Shown here: positions 50,474 to 61,502 of the stretch, piece after piece | Numbering within the stretch: position 1 is the stretch's first letter | Layout of the letters: every line of letters starts with the position of its first letter | Assembly (NCBI GenBank): GCA_026545765.1 | Contig: CM048842.1 | Location: forward strand, 27,132,667 to 27,196,666 | DNA from: Plantago major | Taxonomy: Eukaryota > Streptophyta > Magnoliopsida > Lamiales > Plantaginaceae | Direction of reading: 5' to 3' | Length of the DNA stretch: 64,000 nucleotides | The notes under the pieces: model-generated | Told to the model about the DNA's origin: nothing | The model's database searches: none | What the model saw: only the letters and a program-made list of their open reading frames with translations | Program-made: the position numbers and the translations under genes

Positions 50474-51900
50474 AACTCCCCAAACCGAACATTTGCTCGT
50501 CCTCGAGTAAACAAACAACCTAGACAAAAACTAGACTCAAACCACAAAAACAGACAAAGAGTCAAGGTCCCAAGTGACCAAATCTACCATTGTAAACAGT
50601 AAGTCCACGAGATGCAAAAATTTTGTCATCAAACCAACTTTGGCAAAACAGTGTACAGAAAATCAAACACAATCGTTTCCCAGACAAATAGGTGAATCCA
50701 GTGTATCTCTCACTCTCTTGGAAGTATCCAAATGGGGTATAAGCTCAAAAATAGACTGGAAAGGTGCCTTGCGTCACAAAGGTGCCTAAAATATCTTATA
50801 ATTTTGTACTCGTCTCATTAGATCGAAAGGGACTTAACATGCGACTCAATTTTTCAGAAAACAAAATCTGAAACTGCTCCTCCTATTCAATTCAAAACAA
50901 CATCAGATCTCGTAATACTTCACTGAATTCAGTGCGTGGCCACATTGGGTTCTTTTAATCTCAATTTTTTGCAGGTGTCTGTTTTACCGAAAGTCCGCAC
51001 TTTTGTGCGTGTCAGTTTGGTGTACGTTCCATCAACCCTCACGGACATATGGCTTTTTAGGCCACGCCGGTATATAGGTAGTATTTGAAACATGCCTAAC
51101 ACGAGTAACGGTGATCAATGAAGACCATAGATCCACCCCGAGATTCAAATATCAAGAAGCTTTTAGGGAGCAGTAAACAAACTTTTCAGCAATTAGCACA
51201 TAAAATTCGCAAGATAACAGTTCTCTCCCCAAACCTGTTCCTTGGAACAAGGGGAAGAGCTTAAAAAGAGCATGTCGTTCGTCATCCCTAACAAGACTGA
51301 GTACACATAAGTATGAAAAGGCGCAAGTAATACGTAAAAACTTGCACATCCCAGGAAATCACACAATACATTTGCCAGTACAAAATTTTTTCATCGGCTC
51401 TCAGGCTTCTCACAAACTTTTTTCGACCAAGGAGCTAAACAAACTTGCTATTTAAAAGAGAAACAACCTTGCAGGATTAAAAATACAATGTCCTACTTCC
51501 AGCTAATCATCAAACCAAACGTAAGCAGCAACTAGATTTAACATCTACAATGGACGTTCGACTTGCTCAAAGACTCAGACTCACCACGAAAATTTGAAAA
51601 TAGGCCAAAAACGCAGGCCAAAAGACTACCTAAAAAGCTAAGACACAAACATAAACTGAAAACAAAAGAATCACATAAAAGTGGCTAACATACCACCCCA
51701 CGTAGATAAATAAGGCACACAGGCCGCAAAAAGATATGCAATCCTATGTGGCTCACCGATCACCACTATGAAAGCGATAAATACGAACACAAAACACATG
51801 AAATCCCTCCCCAAACATAAACTTTAGCTTGTCCTCGAGTTTCAAGTTTAAGCAAGCGGAGGACAACAGAAAAGAAACAATAACAAACTGATAATAAAGA
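50474..51900 (-). other. Non-coding 3' internal region of element 4
   Basis: Polypurine tract at 50,474-50,486 beside the LTR, and two further polypurine-like boxes at 51,225-51,235 and 51,807-51,816. Hairpin CGCAC-TTTT-GTGCG at 50,996-51,009. Box TATAGGTAGTATTTGA near 51,073 and box TTTTTTCATCGGCT near 51,387. The first and third polypurine-like boxes are both followed within 30 bp by GTCCTCGAG. No coding sequence is supported. Confidence 0.7.
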
Positions 51901-51910
51901 AAAACTTACC

Positions 51911-51928
51911 CCCGGGTTGCCTCCCGGG
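51911..51928. other. CCCGGG inverted repeat at the start of the 3' non-coding region
   Basis: CCCGGG-TTGCCT-CCCGGG, a 6-bp stem and 6-base loop. On the minus strand it lies in a GGGAGGCAACCC context, a motif I recall as common just after pol in Athila-type plant elements. Confidence 0.55.
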
Positions 51929-52227
51929 AAGCGCCTTTTATTATAGTCGTTGGCTCGACTTTTGGGAAATGTTGCTATCCATTATCAAACGGGAACGAAT
52001 CCCTTGCATCCGTCCCGGTATCCTCAGCATTTTGTGAGCCATCCTTAGCTCCTCTCCTCAGGTTCTCTAACGATTCCATGATTCCCTGCAAACTAAAATT
52101 AAACAAATAAAAAAATTCAAAAACTAAAAAATAACTATGGGGATCAGAGGGAAAATAAAAACGAAATAGTGGGTCGAAACTCCCTGGGCAGTCCAATGTG
52201 TATGATGGGACTATGACGTGCGAATCC
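51929..52227 (-). other. Short unassigned internal sequence of element 4
   Basis: A minus-strand frame at 51,975-52,196 ends in a hydrophilic segment (MESLENLRRGAKDGS) that could be a coding leftover next to the large internal deletion. No domain was recognised. Confidence 0.35.
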
Positions 52228-52230
52228 TGG

Positions 52231-52405
52231 GTTTCTTCTTGTACCGTAGGGGCAGATTCAGGAGTCAGATCAGCAGGTAAGCAAGTAGAATGTGTTTCTT
52301 CTAGTACCGTAGAGCAGGTTCTAAAGTCAGCTCAGCAGGTATGGGAGTAGAATGGGTTTCTTCTTGTACAGTAGGGGCATATTCAGACGTTAGCTCAGCA
52401 GGATG
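52231..52405 (-). repeat. Three tandem 63-bp repeats in the Gag tail of element 4
   Basis: Units begin with GTTTCTTCTTGTACCGTAG or close variants at 52,231, 52,294 and 52,356. The first spacing is 63 bp (21 codons); the second is 62 bp because one base is missing. On the minus strand each unit encodes a variant of a PAELT...E.A.TVQEETHST block. The missing base shifts the frame. Confidence 0.75.
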
Positions 52406-52792
52406 GTTTATCTTCTCATGCTGGATGTCCTCGATCAACAACATCGACAAACTCAAAGAATTGGCTAACTCAAAGAATTGTTTGAGTTTAAACTCATCTA
52501 TGGGTTGTCTCGCGGCTACTTCTAATATTGTTTGATCATCATTGGTCAATCCAAAATAGAAACATCCTATCACATCCCTACCGCTCAATCTAGCATTTAT
52601 GCACCCTTTTTCAAGCTCTCTAAACCGATACCACGCATCGTAGAATCTTTCTCCAGGAAACTGACGGAAACTATGAAGGAGTCCCCTCTCTTTCTGGCGA
52701 ATAGAGTAGATGTCCATCTGATACGATTTCTTGGTTGCATAAGTCCCTACACACACGAAGACAAGAAACCACGAGTAGTTCCGACAAAACAA
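52301..52792 (-). pseudogene. gag: Gag fragment of element 4
   Basis: 163-residue minus-strand frame. Residues about 35-125 look like part of the retrotransposon Gag domain of Athila-type elements: FRQFPGERFYDAWYRFRELE (42-61), then CFYFGL (77-82), and QPIDEFKLKQFFELANS (96-112). The tail holds two of three 21-residue repeats before a one-base deletion changes frame. Gag forms the virus-like particle in the cytoplasm. The N-terminal 28 residues are probably leader sequence, not real protein. The usual zinc knuckle and all of pol are absent downstream, so this is a broken remnant. Confidence 0.65.
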
Positions 52793-52867
52793 AAACTAAC
52801 GAAACAAAAGAAAACTATAAACAAAACAAGTAAAAATTTACAATCAAGCACTACAGTAGGAATTGAT

Positions 52868-52885
52868 TCCCCGACAGCGGCGTCA
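52868..52885 (-). other. Primer-binding site of element 4
   Basis: Minus strand TGACGCCGCTGTCGGGGA, four bases from the 5' LTR. Same tRNA-Asp-like type as in element 1 with further mismatches. Confidence 0.75.
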
Positions 52886-52889
52886 AATA

Positions 52890-54296
52890 TGATGTGCTCA
52901 AATTGATACTTAGAAACAAGTAGCCAGCAGTTGTTGTAGAATAAGCAAAGATAACCACAGAGTCGTTCGCTAAGGAACCAATTAAGCTACCACAACGATT
53001 TGAAAGCAACCAATTCTTTAAGAAAGAGTTTGATTTATTTAAATTCGAGTACTTCTAATAGCTAGAATGCAGAAAATGCAATGTAATTGATTTGAATGAA
53101 TGAGGTAGGAAGAATATGGTAGTTATGATCAAGCTATGCCAATTCGCTCTAGAGATACGTCCATACTGTCACACGGTCGGTGTACAGAAAACTATCAATT
53201 CAACCTTTACCAAACGAGTTTGAAGATATTTGAACTAGAGTAATCGTGGGTCGTCAATCCACGATCCTTAACCAAACGTTTTAGAGAATCTTTGAACGAG
53301 AGTATTGAATTGAAGGGTTTTTACGAAGATCTTTGAACGAGCCTAACCTATATGAACGATTTCAAACCCTAGAAGCGAGTACTCAAAGCTATCACGCAAC
53401 TACCATGTCCGGAGAGGTTTAGCTACTCATGATAGATTGAAAGATGAAAGACTTCAAGATATTGTTCATGATAAACATAAACATAATGATAATCGCATGC
53501 AAGCTCATACAATTCGACAAACAAGAGCAAGAATGAATTGTAAAGAGATAAACAATAGACAATTACCACGGTGATCAGGAATTCGATATCAATAAATCAA
53601 TCAAGGATAAAGCCAAGCTCCAAATTGTCTCAATCAATCAATGTCAAAACCTAGTTCTAGGAGCTTTTTTAATGTAAAAATCGAGTATAAGAAGTTATGG
53701 CAAAAGAACACCTAATCCTGACCTAAAGAAGACAAAATATGCTGAATCTGGGCCTTCTCGCCGAATCTCGCCGCGGCGAGGAAAATAGCTCGCCGCGGCG
53801 AGAAACCCCGTGTAGCTCCTCTTTTTGCCTCATAAAATCTCGTTGCGGCGAATGGATTTCGACGCGGCCTGCTTAAAACCTCCGTAACGTTTTCCACAGA
53901 CAGAATTTTCCGATGCTTCCGTAACGAAAATTGTAGCCCTTTGAATTATCCCTCCATGGGCACCGAGTTCAGGTCAATCGGACTTCATATGAGAGAGTTA
54001 TGGCCAAAATGGCTAGACTGCTCCGTAAAACTTCAATTTTGCAAGCTTCGCCAAAACGGCTCTCAATTCTTCGTCCGAACTTCGAATCCACTTTCATTTT
54101 CGCCCAGTTACTCTACATTCAAGGATCTAGAACCAAAGTTTTCACTCCGATTTTCACCCTCGGGACACAAAAATCCTACAAAACACAAACACAGCACCAA
54201 AGCATAAAAACGCTCAAAGACACTATAAAATCATAAACAAAGACTAACAAAGACCGCTAAAATGACCCAAGGAGACTCTAAATTATAGTCTCATCA
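52890..54296 (-). repeat. 5' LTR of element 4
   Basis: Contains the hairpin at 53,243-53,265 and dyad modules at 53,767-53,780, 53,789-53,802 and 53,839-53,852, with a fourth degenerate one near 53,858. The 22-bp and 72-bp offsets match the partner LTR exactly. Confidence 0.9.
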
Positions 54297-57200
54297 ACAG
54301 TATGAGTAATAAAATAAGGCACGAATAACTCTACTTGAGAGTTCAACCACGCAAAAGGCGTGGGATAGAAAACAAACGAATAACTCTACTAGAGAGATAA
54401 AAACAACACACTAAAGGATAGGGATGAAAAACAATCGAATAAATCTACCTGAGAGTTAAACAACACACTAGCAGAATGAGATAATGTCGAACGAATATTT
54501 CTATTTGATATTTAAAGAATACACAGAAGGAGTAAGAGTATCAGAAACGAAGAACTCTTCTTGAGATTTAAACAACACACATAAGGAGTGAGATAAACAA
54601 CAAATGTAAAAGTCGGAGTGGGATAATTACAAATAGAGAAATCTATTTGACATTTAAGCAACACACATGATGTGTTATAAGATAAGGAACGAAGACCTCT
54701 ACATGAGAGTTAAACAGCACACTCTAAAGGAGTGGGATAGACAAGAAACGAACAACTATACTTGAGAGATAAAAAGGAGAGGGATGAACAACAAACGTAT
54801 AAACCTACATGAAAGTTAAACAACACACAAAAGGAGTGGGATAGACAATAAACGAATAACTCTACTTGAAAGATAAAAAAACACATTAAAGGTGAGTCAT
54901 GAATAACAAACGAATAACTATACTTGAGAGTTAAGCAACACATAAATGGAGTGGGATAATGCCGAATGAAGAAGTCTATTCAAGATTTAAACAATACACA
55001 GAAGGAGTAATAGTATCACAAAGGACGAACTCTATTTGAGAGTAAAACAACACACAAAAGAAGTGACACAAGAAACAAATGTAAAACTCTACACGAGAGT
55101 TAAGCAACACAATAAAGGAGTTGGATATTTACAAACAGAGAAGCCTATTTGAGATTTAAACAACACACAGTAGGAGTAATAAAATAAGGCACGAAGAACC
55201 CTACTTGAGGGTTCAGCAACACAAAAGGAGTGGGATAGATAACAAACGAACAACTCTACTTGAGAGATAAAAACAACACACTAAAGGAGAGGGATGAACA
55301 ACAAACGAATAAATCTACTTGAGAGTTAAACAACACACTACCGGAGTGGGATGATGTCGAACGAATATTTCTATTTGAGATTTAAAGAATACACAGAAGG
55401 AGTAACAGTATCAGAAACGAAGAACTCTCCCTGAGATTTAAACGACACACATAAGGAGTAAGATAAACAACAAATGTAAAATTTGACTCGAGTGTTAAGC
55501 AACACAAAGGAGTGTGATAGTTACAAATAGAGAAATCTATTAGAGATTTAAACAACTCACTGTAGGAGTAATAAAATAAGGCACGAAGAACTCTACTTGC
55601 GAGTTCAACCACACAAAATGAGTGGGACAGACAACAAACGAATAACTCTACTTGAGAGATAAAAACAACACACTAAAGGAGAGGGACGAACAAAAAACGA
55701 ATAAATCTACTTGAGAGTTGAAGAACACACTAACGGAGTGGAATAATGTCGAACGAAAAATACTATTCAAGATTTAAACAATACACAGAAGGTGTAAGAG
55801 TATCACAAACGATGAAATCTACTTGAGATTTAAACTACACACATAAGGAGTGAGATAAACAACAAATGTAAAACTCTACTCGAGGGTTAAGCAACACAAT
55901 AAAGGAGTGGGATAGTTACAAATAGAGAAATCTATTTGAGATTTGAACAACACACAGTAGGAGTAATAAAATAAGGCATGTATAACTCTACTTGAGAGTT
56001 CAACCACGCAAATGGAGTGGGATAGAAAACAAACGAATAACTCTGCTAGAGAGATAAAAAAACAACACACTAAAGGTGAGGGATGAACAACAAATGTAAA
56101 ACTCTATTCAAGATTTAAACAACACAGAGAACGAGTTTGAGTATCACTAACGAAGAACTCTACATGAGAGTTAAAAAAAACACATAAGGAGTGAGATAAA
56201 CAACAAATGTAAAATTCTACTCGGGAGTTAAGCAACACAATAAAGTAGTTAGATAATTACAAACAGAGAAGTCTATTTGAGATTTAGAATAACACATAGT
56301 AAGAGTAATAAAATAAGGCACGAAGAACTGTACTTGAGGATTCAACAACACAAAAGGAATGGGATAGACAACAAACGAACAACTCTACTTGAGAGATGAA
56401 AACAACACACTAAAGGAGTGAGATGAACAACAAACGAATGAATAAATCTACTTTAGTGTTAAATAATACACAAAAGGAGTGGAATAATGCCGAATGAAAA
56501 ATGTCTATTCGAGAATTAAACAATACACAATAGGAGTAAGAGTATTAGAAACGAAGAACTCTAATTGAGATTTAAACAACACACATAATGAGTGAGATAA
56601 ACAACAAATGTAAAACGTTACTCGAGGGTTAAGCAAGACAATAAAGGAGTGGGATAGTTACAAAAAGAGAAATCTCTTTGAGATTTAAACAACACACAAT
56701 AGGAGTAATAAAATATGGCACGAAGAACTCTACTTGAGATTTCAACCACACAAAAGGAGTGTGATAGACAAAAAACGAATATCTGTACTCGAGAGATAAA
56801 AATATCACACTAAAGGAGAGGGATGAACAACAAATGAATAAATCTATTTAATAGTTAAACAACACACTAACGGAGTGGTATAATGTCGAACGAATAATTC
56901 TATTCTCGATTTAAACAAAACACAAAAGGAGTTAGATCAACAGAAACGAAGAACTCTACTTGAGATTTAAACTACACACATAAGGAGTGAGATAAACAAC
57001 AAATGTAAAACTCTACTTGAGGGTTAAGCAACACAATAAAGGAGTGGGATAGTTACAAACAGAGAAATCTATTTGAGATTTAAACAACACACAGTATGAT
57101 TAATAAAATAAGGCACGAATAACTCTACTTGAGAGTTCAACCACGCAAATGGAGTGGGATAGAAAACAAACGAATAACTCTGCTAGAGAGATAAAAACAA

Positions 57201-58516
57201 CACACTAAGGGAGAGGGATGAAGAACTAATGTAAAACTCTATTCAAGATTAAATAATACAGAGAACGAGTATGAGTATCACAAACCAAGAACTCTACATG
57301 AGAGTTAAAAACACACATAAGGAGTGAGATAAACAACAAATGTAAAATTCTACTCGGGAGTTAAGCAACACAATAAAGCAGTTAGATAATTACAAACAGA
57401 GAAGTCTATTTGAGATTTAAAATAACACATAGTAAGAGTAATAAAATAAGGCACGAAGAACAGTACTTGAGGATTCAACAACACAAAAGGAGTGGGATAG
57501 ACAACAAACGAACAACTCTACTTGAGAGATAAAAACAACACACTAAAGGAGTGAGATGAACAACAAACGAATGAATAAATCTACTTTAGTGTTAAATAAT
57601 ACACAAAAGGAGTGGAATAATGCCGAATGAAAAATGTCTATTCGAGATTTAAACAATACACAATAGGAGTAAGAGTATTAGAAACGAAGAACTCCAATTG
57701 AGATTTAAACAACACACATAATGAGTGAGATAAACAACAAATGTAAAACTCTACTCGAGGGTTAAGCAACACAATAAAGGAGTGGGATAGTTACAAAGAG
57801 AGAAATCTCTTTGAGATTTAAACAACACACAGCAGGAGTAATAAAATATGGCACGAAGAACTCTACTTGAGATTTCAACCACACAAAAGGAGTGTGATAG
57901 ACAAAAAACGAACATCTGTACTCGAGAGATAAAAATATCACACTAAAGGAGAGGGATGAACAACAAACGAATAAATCTACTTAATAGTTAAACAACACAC
58001 TAACGGAGTGGTATAATGTCGAACGAATAATTCTATTCTCAATTTAAACAAAACACAAAAGGAGTTAGATCAACAGAAACGAAGAACTCTACTTGAGATT
58101 TAAACTACACACATAAGGATTGAGATAAACAACAAATGTAAAACTCTACTCGAGGGTTAAGCAACACAATACAGGAGTGGGATAGTTACAGACAGAGAAA
58201 TTTATTTGAGATTTAAACAACACACAGTATGATTAATAAAATATGGCACGAAGAACTCTACTTGAAAGTTCAACCACACAAAAGGAGTGGGATAGACCAC
58301 AAACGAATTACTCTACCTGAGAGATAAAAACAACACACTAAAGGAGAGGGATGAACAACAAACGAATAAATCTACTTGAGAGTTAAAAAACACAATAACG
58401 GAGAGGGATAATGTCGAACGAAGAAGTCTATTCGAGATTTTAACAGTACACAAAAGGAGTATGAGTATCACATACGAAGAACTCTACATGAGAGTTAAAA
58501 GCACACATAAGGAGTG
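54297..58516. repeat. Diverged satellite, fourth block, with a local 20-monomer HOR
   Basis: 56-bp monomers. From about 55,950 a 1,133-bp segment occurs twice in tandem (about 55,950-57,090 and 57,091-58,222). Markers are GAATGAATAAATCTACTTTA at 56,436 and 57,569, GCCGAATGAAAAATGTCTAT near 56,490 and 57,622, and GGAGTTAGATCAACAG near 56,928 and 58,061. The earlier part parallels 44,230-46,146. Ends where a copia LTR begins. No gene is supported. Confidence 0.85.
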
Positions 58517-59311
58517 TGAAAGTGCAAGTATTCAGTCCAGTGTTGTCCTAACACCATCTGACTGCACTATTTGCACTTGACTCCTTCTAATTTATATTGT
58601 GCCTTTATTCACTTAATATAGTTCTACGATTTTGGTTTAATTGTGCAGGTTCAAATTAGTTAAGAAACCATTGAAGAAAGGAAAGCAATCGAAGCACGAA
58701 GGAAAGTAAATATATGGAGAACAAGAACATTCCTTATAGAAGAGAAGAATTTAGGAAATATCTTTTGGAAGATTTTCCTTGTGATTCAAGATAAGATTCC
58801 GATGCAGCATTATAGAAAATACCTTCTAGTTGTTTCTGATTTGAAAACCTATAAATACTACTAGAAGTTAATTAGGTCAAGCACGCAAGTAGAGCCACAG
58901 CCGAGTGTATTCATAACACCTTGTGTTCTTGACAGTTTTTCTAAGCTTTGTCTAGTTTTGTTTACTAAATTAGGATAGGTAGTTCGATCCGCTGCTTAGT
59001 GATTTTTCATAGCTTTTACACTTTGTTCAAGCTGTGTATTCGGTTGTAATTCATTATTGTCATAGTGGATTATTTGCCTTATAGGCCGGAAGGTTATAAT
59101 ATATTAATCTTCTTGAAACCAAACCTGGTGTTCTTATTATTTCGCTGTGTGCTTGATTTGCTCTTTGGATTAGCTTAAGTGTTTATGTGTTTAACTTTTG
59201 TAGTTAATAGACTATTTTGATCAGTATATCGAAGACACTGATTCATAGTGTTCTTAGATATACTGGATACACTTGTTCACATTATACCAAATCCCGGTCC
59301 ATACATTTTCA
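58517..59311 (+). repeat. 5' LTR of a Ty1/copia-type retrotransposon
   Basis: 795 bp from TGAAAGTG to ATTTTCA; its ends form the inverted repeat TGAAA/TTTCA. The left boundary is where GGAGTG stops matching the satellite. The 5 bases before it, GAGTG, are the expected left target duplication; the right copy is outside the window. The LTR is followed by a primer-binding site and a copia-type gag. Confidence 0.8.
58849..58857 (+). promoter_or_regulatory. Putative TATA box in the copia LTR
   Basis: CTATAAATA, about 330 bp into the LTR, in the element's sense direction. No other promoter evidence. Confidence 0.5.
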
Positions 59312-59313
59312 TT

Positions 59314-59325
59314 TGGCATCAAAGC
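59314..59325 (+). other. Primer-binding site of the copia element
   Basis: TGGCATCAAAGC, two bases after the LTR. It resembles the initiator-Met tRNA site TGGTATCAGAGC typical of plant copia elements, with two differences. Confidence 0.75.
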
Positions 59326-59361
59326 CAAGCACCTAATTCATAGGTGTTTGGATTTGGTATC

Positions 59362-59934
59362 ATGGATTATGCTAATCCTATTGTCAATATGTTAACTATA
59401 CTTGATGGCTCCAACTATAATCTTTGGAAAACTCGCATTCGCTCGCATATCAAATCCATTGATATTCGTGTTTGGAGAAGTGTTCTTGATGGTTATAATT
59501 TGCCTCTTTTACCTCCTGATGCAGATAAGGATTGCATTCCCAAGCCCGAACGTGATTATTCCGATAGGGAAATTGCGGATGCAAACAACAATGTGAAGGC
59601 TCTCAATATCTTGTTTAGTTATGTCAATCCTCACATGTTTGAACTGATTCAAACTTGCACGTCTGTTCAGATTTGAGTGTAAGGGAATCAAAACATCAAA
59701 TGCTTTTGAGTCGTTTTGAAAATCTTAGAATGGGGGAGGATGAGTATATCACTACTTACTTTGGTAAACTTTTGGATATTTTTAACCAAAGTCATTTGCT
59801 TGGAGAACCTTTGTCGAACAAGCAATTAGTTTACAAAGCAATTAGGACTCTTTCAAACGTTTTGAGATGAAAAAGATTGCTGTTGAAACCTCTGAAAACT
59901 TGGCAACCATGGATCTTCAAACTTTGATGAATAT
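59362..59934 (+). pseudogene. gag: Copia gag, frameshifted and interrupted by element 5
   Basis: An ATG at 59,362 follows the primer-binding site by about 40 bp. The first frame (to 59,676) contains LDGSNYNLWKTRIRSHIKSI, the DUF4219/UBN2-type start of plant copia Gag. A second frame (from about 59,670 to 59,870) holds RFENLRMGEDEYITTYFGKL and a LVYKAIRTL segment. A third (59,867-59,934) holds KKIAVETSENLATMDLQTLM. All three are successive parts of one Gag domain, so two frameshifts have broken the gene. It is then cut at 59,934 by the LTR of element 5. The zinc knuckle and pol would lie beyond that insertion, outside the window. Confidence 0.85.
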
Positions 59935-61502
59935 TGATATGCTAGAATTACTACTTAGAAAACAAGTAGAAAGCAGTTGTTGTAAACAGACAATGCTAAC
60001 CATAGAGTCGTTCGCTAAGGAATCAATTAGGCTACCACACAATTTGAAACAAACAATTAGTTGTGAAAACAGTTTGGTTTGTTTGAATTTGATTATTTCT
60101 AATAACTAGAAAACAGAAACGCAGATAAACGGTTTTTAACAATGAGAGAAGAGAACACAGCAATTATGATCGAGTAACGCTAATTCGCTCTAGGGAAGTC
60201 GTTCATATTTGTCACACGGTCCGTGTACATAAATCGATCAATCCAACCTCAATCAATCGTCATTTGAGTATTTTGATCTAGAGAAATCGTGGGTTGTCAA
60301 TCCACGATCCTTAACCTAAAATGATTTAGAAAATCTTAAACTAGCGAATTGGATTGATAGTTTTATGAAGATTTTGAACTAGACGAACCTATATGAACGA
60401 ATCCTAACCCTAGAATCGAATATGCAAAACCGTCACATAACTATTGTGTTCGGAGTGATTTAGCTACTCATAGTAAAAGCAAAGATCAAAGAATTCAAGG
60501 TATTGGATATGATAAACATATGCATATTGATTATCGAATGGAAGTCCATACAAATCGATAAACAATAGCAACACGAATCGAAGAGAAACAAGATGGAGAA
60601 ATATCAAATATTACCAGGAATTCGATATCAATTCTTCAACAATGATGAAATCTAAGCTCCAATTATTTCTCAATGTCAAAGTATCAATATGGAGCTTTTT
60701 TCTAAGAACTAGGTTAAAAGAAAGTACGAGAAAAGATTCTAATTCTAAGTCAATAAGGAAAAAACAAACAATCTGTTCTGCGCCTCTCGCCGCAGCGGAA
60801 GAAATAGCTCGCCGCGGCGAGCCTTCTTAATCGAAATATATATATATCCCTCGCATAATCTCGCCACGGCGAGCAAAATACTCCGCCGCGGCGAGCTTCG
60901 ATCTTCAAAATATGAGGCTCACTCGCAAAATCTCGTCGCGGCGGATCAATTCCTTCGCCGCGGTGAGCTCATCCCGATGGATTTATTGGGGCGCTCGTAA
61001 AATCTCACCGCGGCGAGCAAATTACTTCGCCGCGGCGAGCCTCTTCAGCAATTCAAATGCCAGCTTCATAAAATCTTGCCGCGGCAAGCCTTAGCCAGAA
61101 GATTGTCGTACTTCGTCAAATCTCACCGCGGCGAGCCTTGTTAACCTCAACTTCTCATCTTTAGCTCAAAACTATCAAGAGAAACTCTCCTGAGAGTCCG
61201 GAAAGTCTTGAGAGTTCTACACAAAAAGATTCAGCCGCACAATTAGTATACAACAATAGACAATTTACAAATAGACAAAAATCAACAATTTACAGACAAA
61301 GCCGCACAATTAGTATACAATATTGCAGGACTCTCACAAAAACTTGGACTTTCACAAGTTTTTGTAAACTATCAATTCCTGCAAAACAACACAAAGACAC
61401 CAAAGCATAAAAATGCACAAAAAAATACTAGAAAACTATAAATGAAGACTCACAAAGACAGCTAAAAAGGACCAAATGAGACTCTAAATTATCGTCTCAA
61501 CA
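59935..61502 (-). repeat. 3' LTR of element 5
   Basis: 1,568 bp from TGATATGC to GTCTCAACA. It is longer than its relatives because of a larger dyad-module array (60,786-61,135). Carries the hairpin at 60,286-60,308 and the TGTCACACGGTCCGTGTACA block near 60,211. A short TATATATATAT tract lies near 60,837. Confidence 0.88.
60786..61135. repeat. Expanded dyad-module array in the element-5 LTR
   Basis: Ten modules of the CTCGCCGCGGCGAG type at 60,786, 60,808, 60,860, 60,882, 60,932, 60,954, 61,004, 61,026, 61,075 and 61,122. The first eight form four pairs with a constant 22-bp offset and a period of 72-74 bp. Several copies differ from the consensus by symmetric changes in both arms (61,075: CTTGCCGCGGCAAG). 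Open frames across the array are a by-product of the repeats. Confidence 0.85.

Larger units (their letters stand above)
49054..54296 (-). mobile_element. LTR retrotransposon 4, internally deleted Athila-like element
   Basis: LTRs at 49,054-50,473 and 52,890-54,296 (1,420 and 1,407 bp), TGATG...CATCA. Flanks ATAGT (49,049-49,053) and ACAGT (54,297-54,301) agree at four of five bases; both variants occur in this satellite. The internal region is only 2.4 kb: primer-binding site, a Gag fragment, then a long non-coding 3' region. No protease, RT or integrase is found, so it could move only with enzymes from a full-length relative. Around 5% difference between the LTRs in the first 240 bases suggests an old insertion. 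Confidence 0.9.

Noticed and set aside
52341..52906. Plus-strand frames opposite the element-4 Gag fragment
   Set aside because: The minus strand carries recognisable Gag motifs; the plus frames have none.
59935..60109. Continuation of the third copia gag frame beyond 59,934
   Set aside because: From 59,935 the sequence is the TGATATGC start of an LTR; the extra codons are read-through into the insertion.
60642..61094. Arg/Ala/Ser-rich frames across the element-5 LTR
   Set aside because: Produced by the repeated GC-rich dyad modules.
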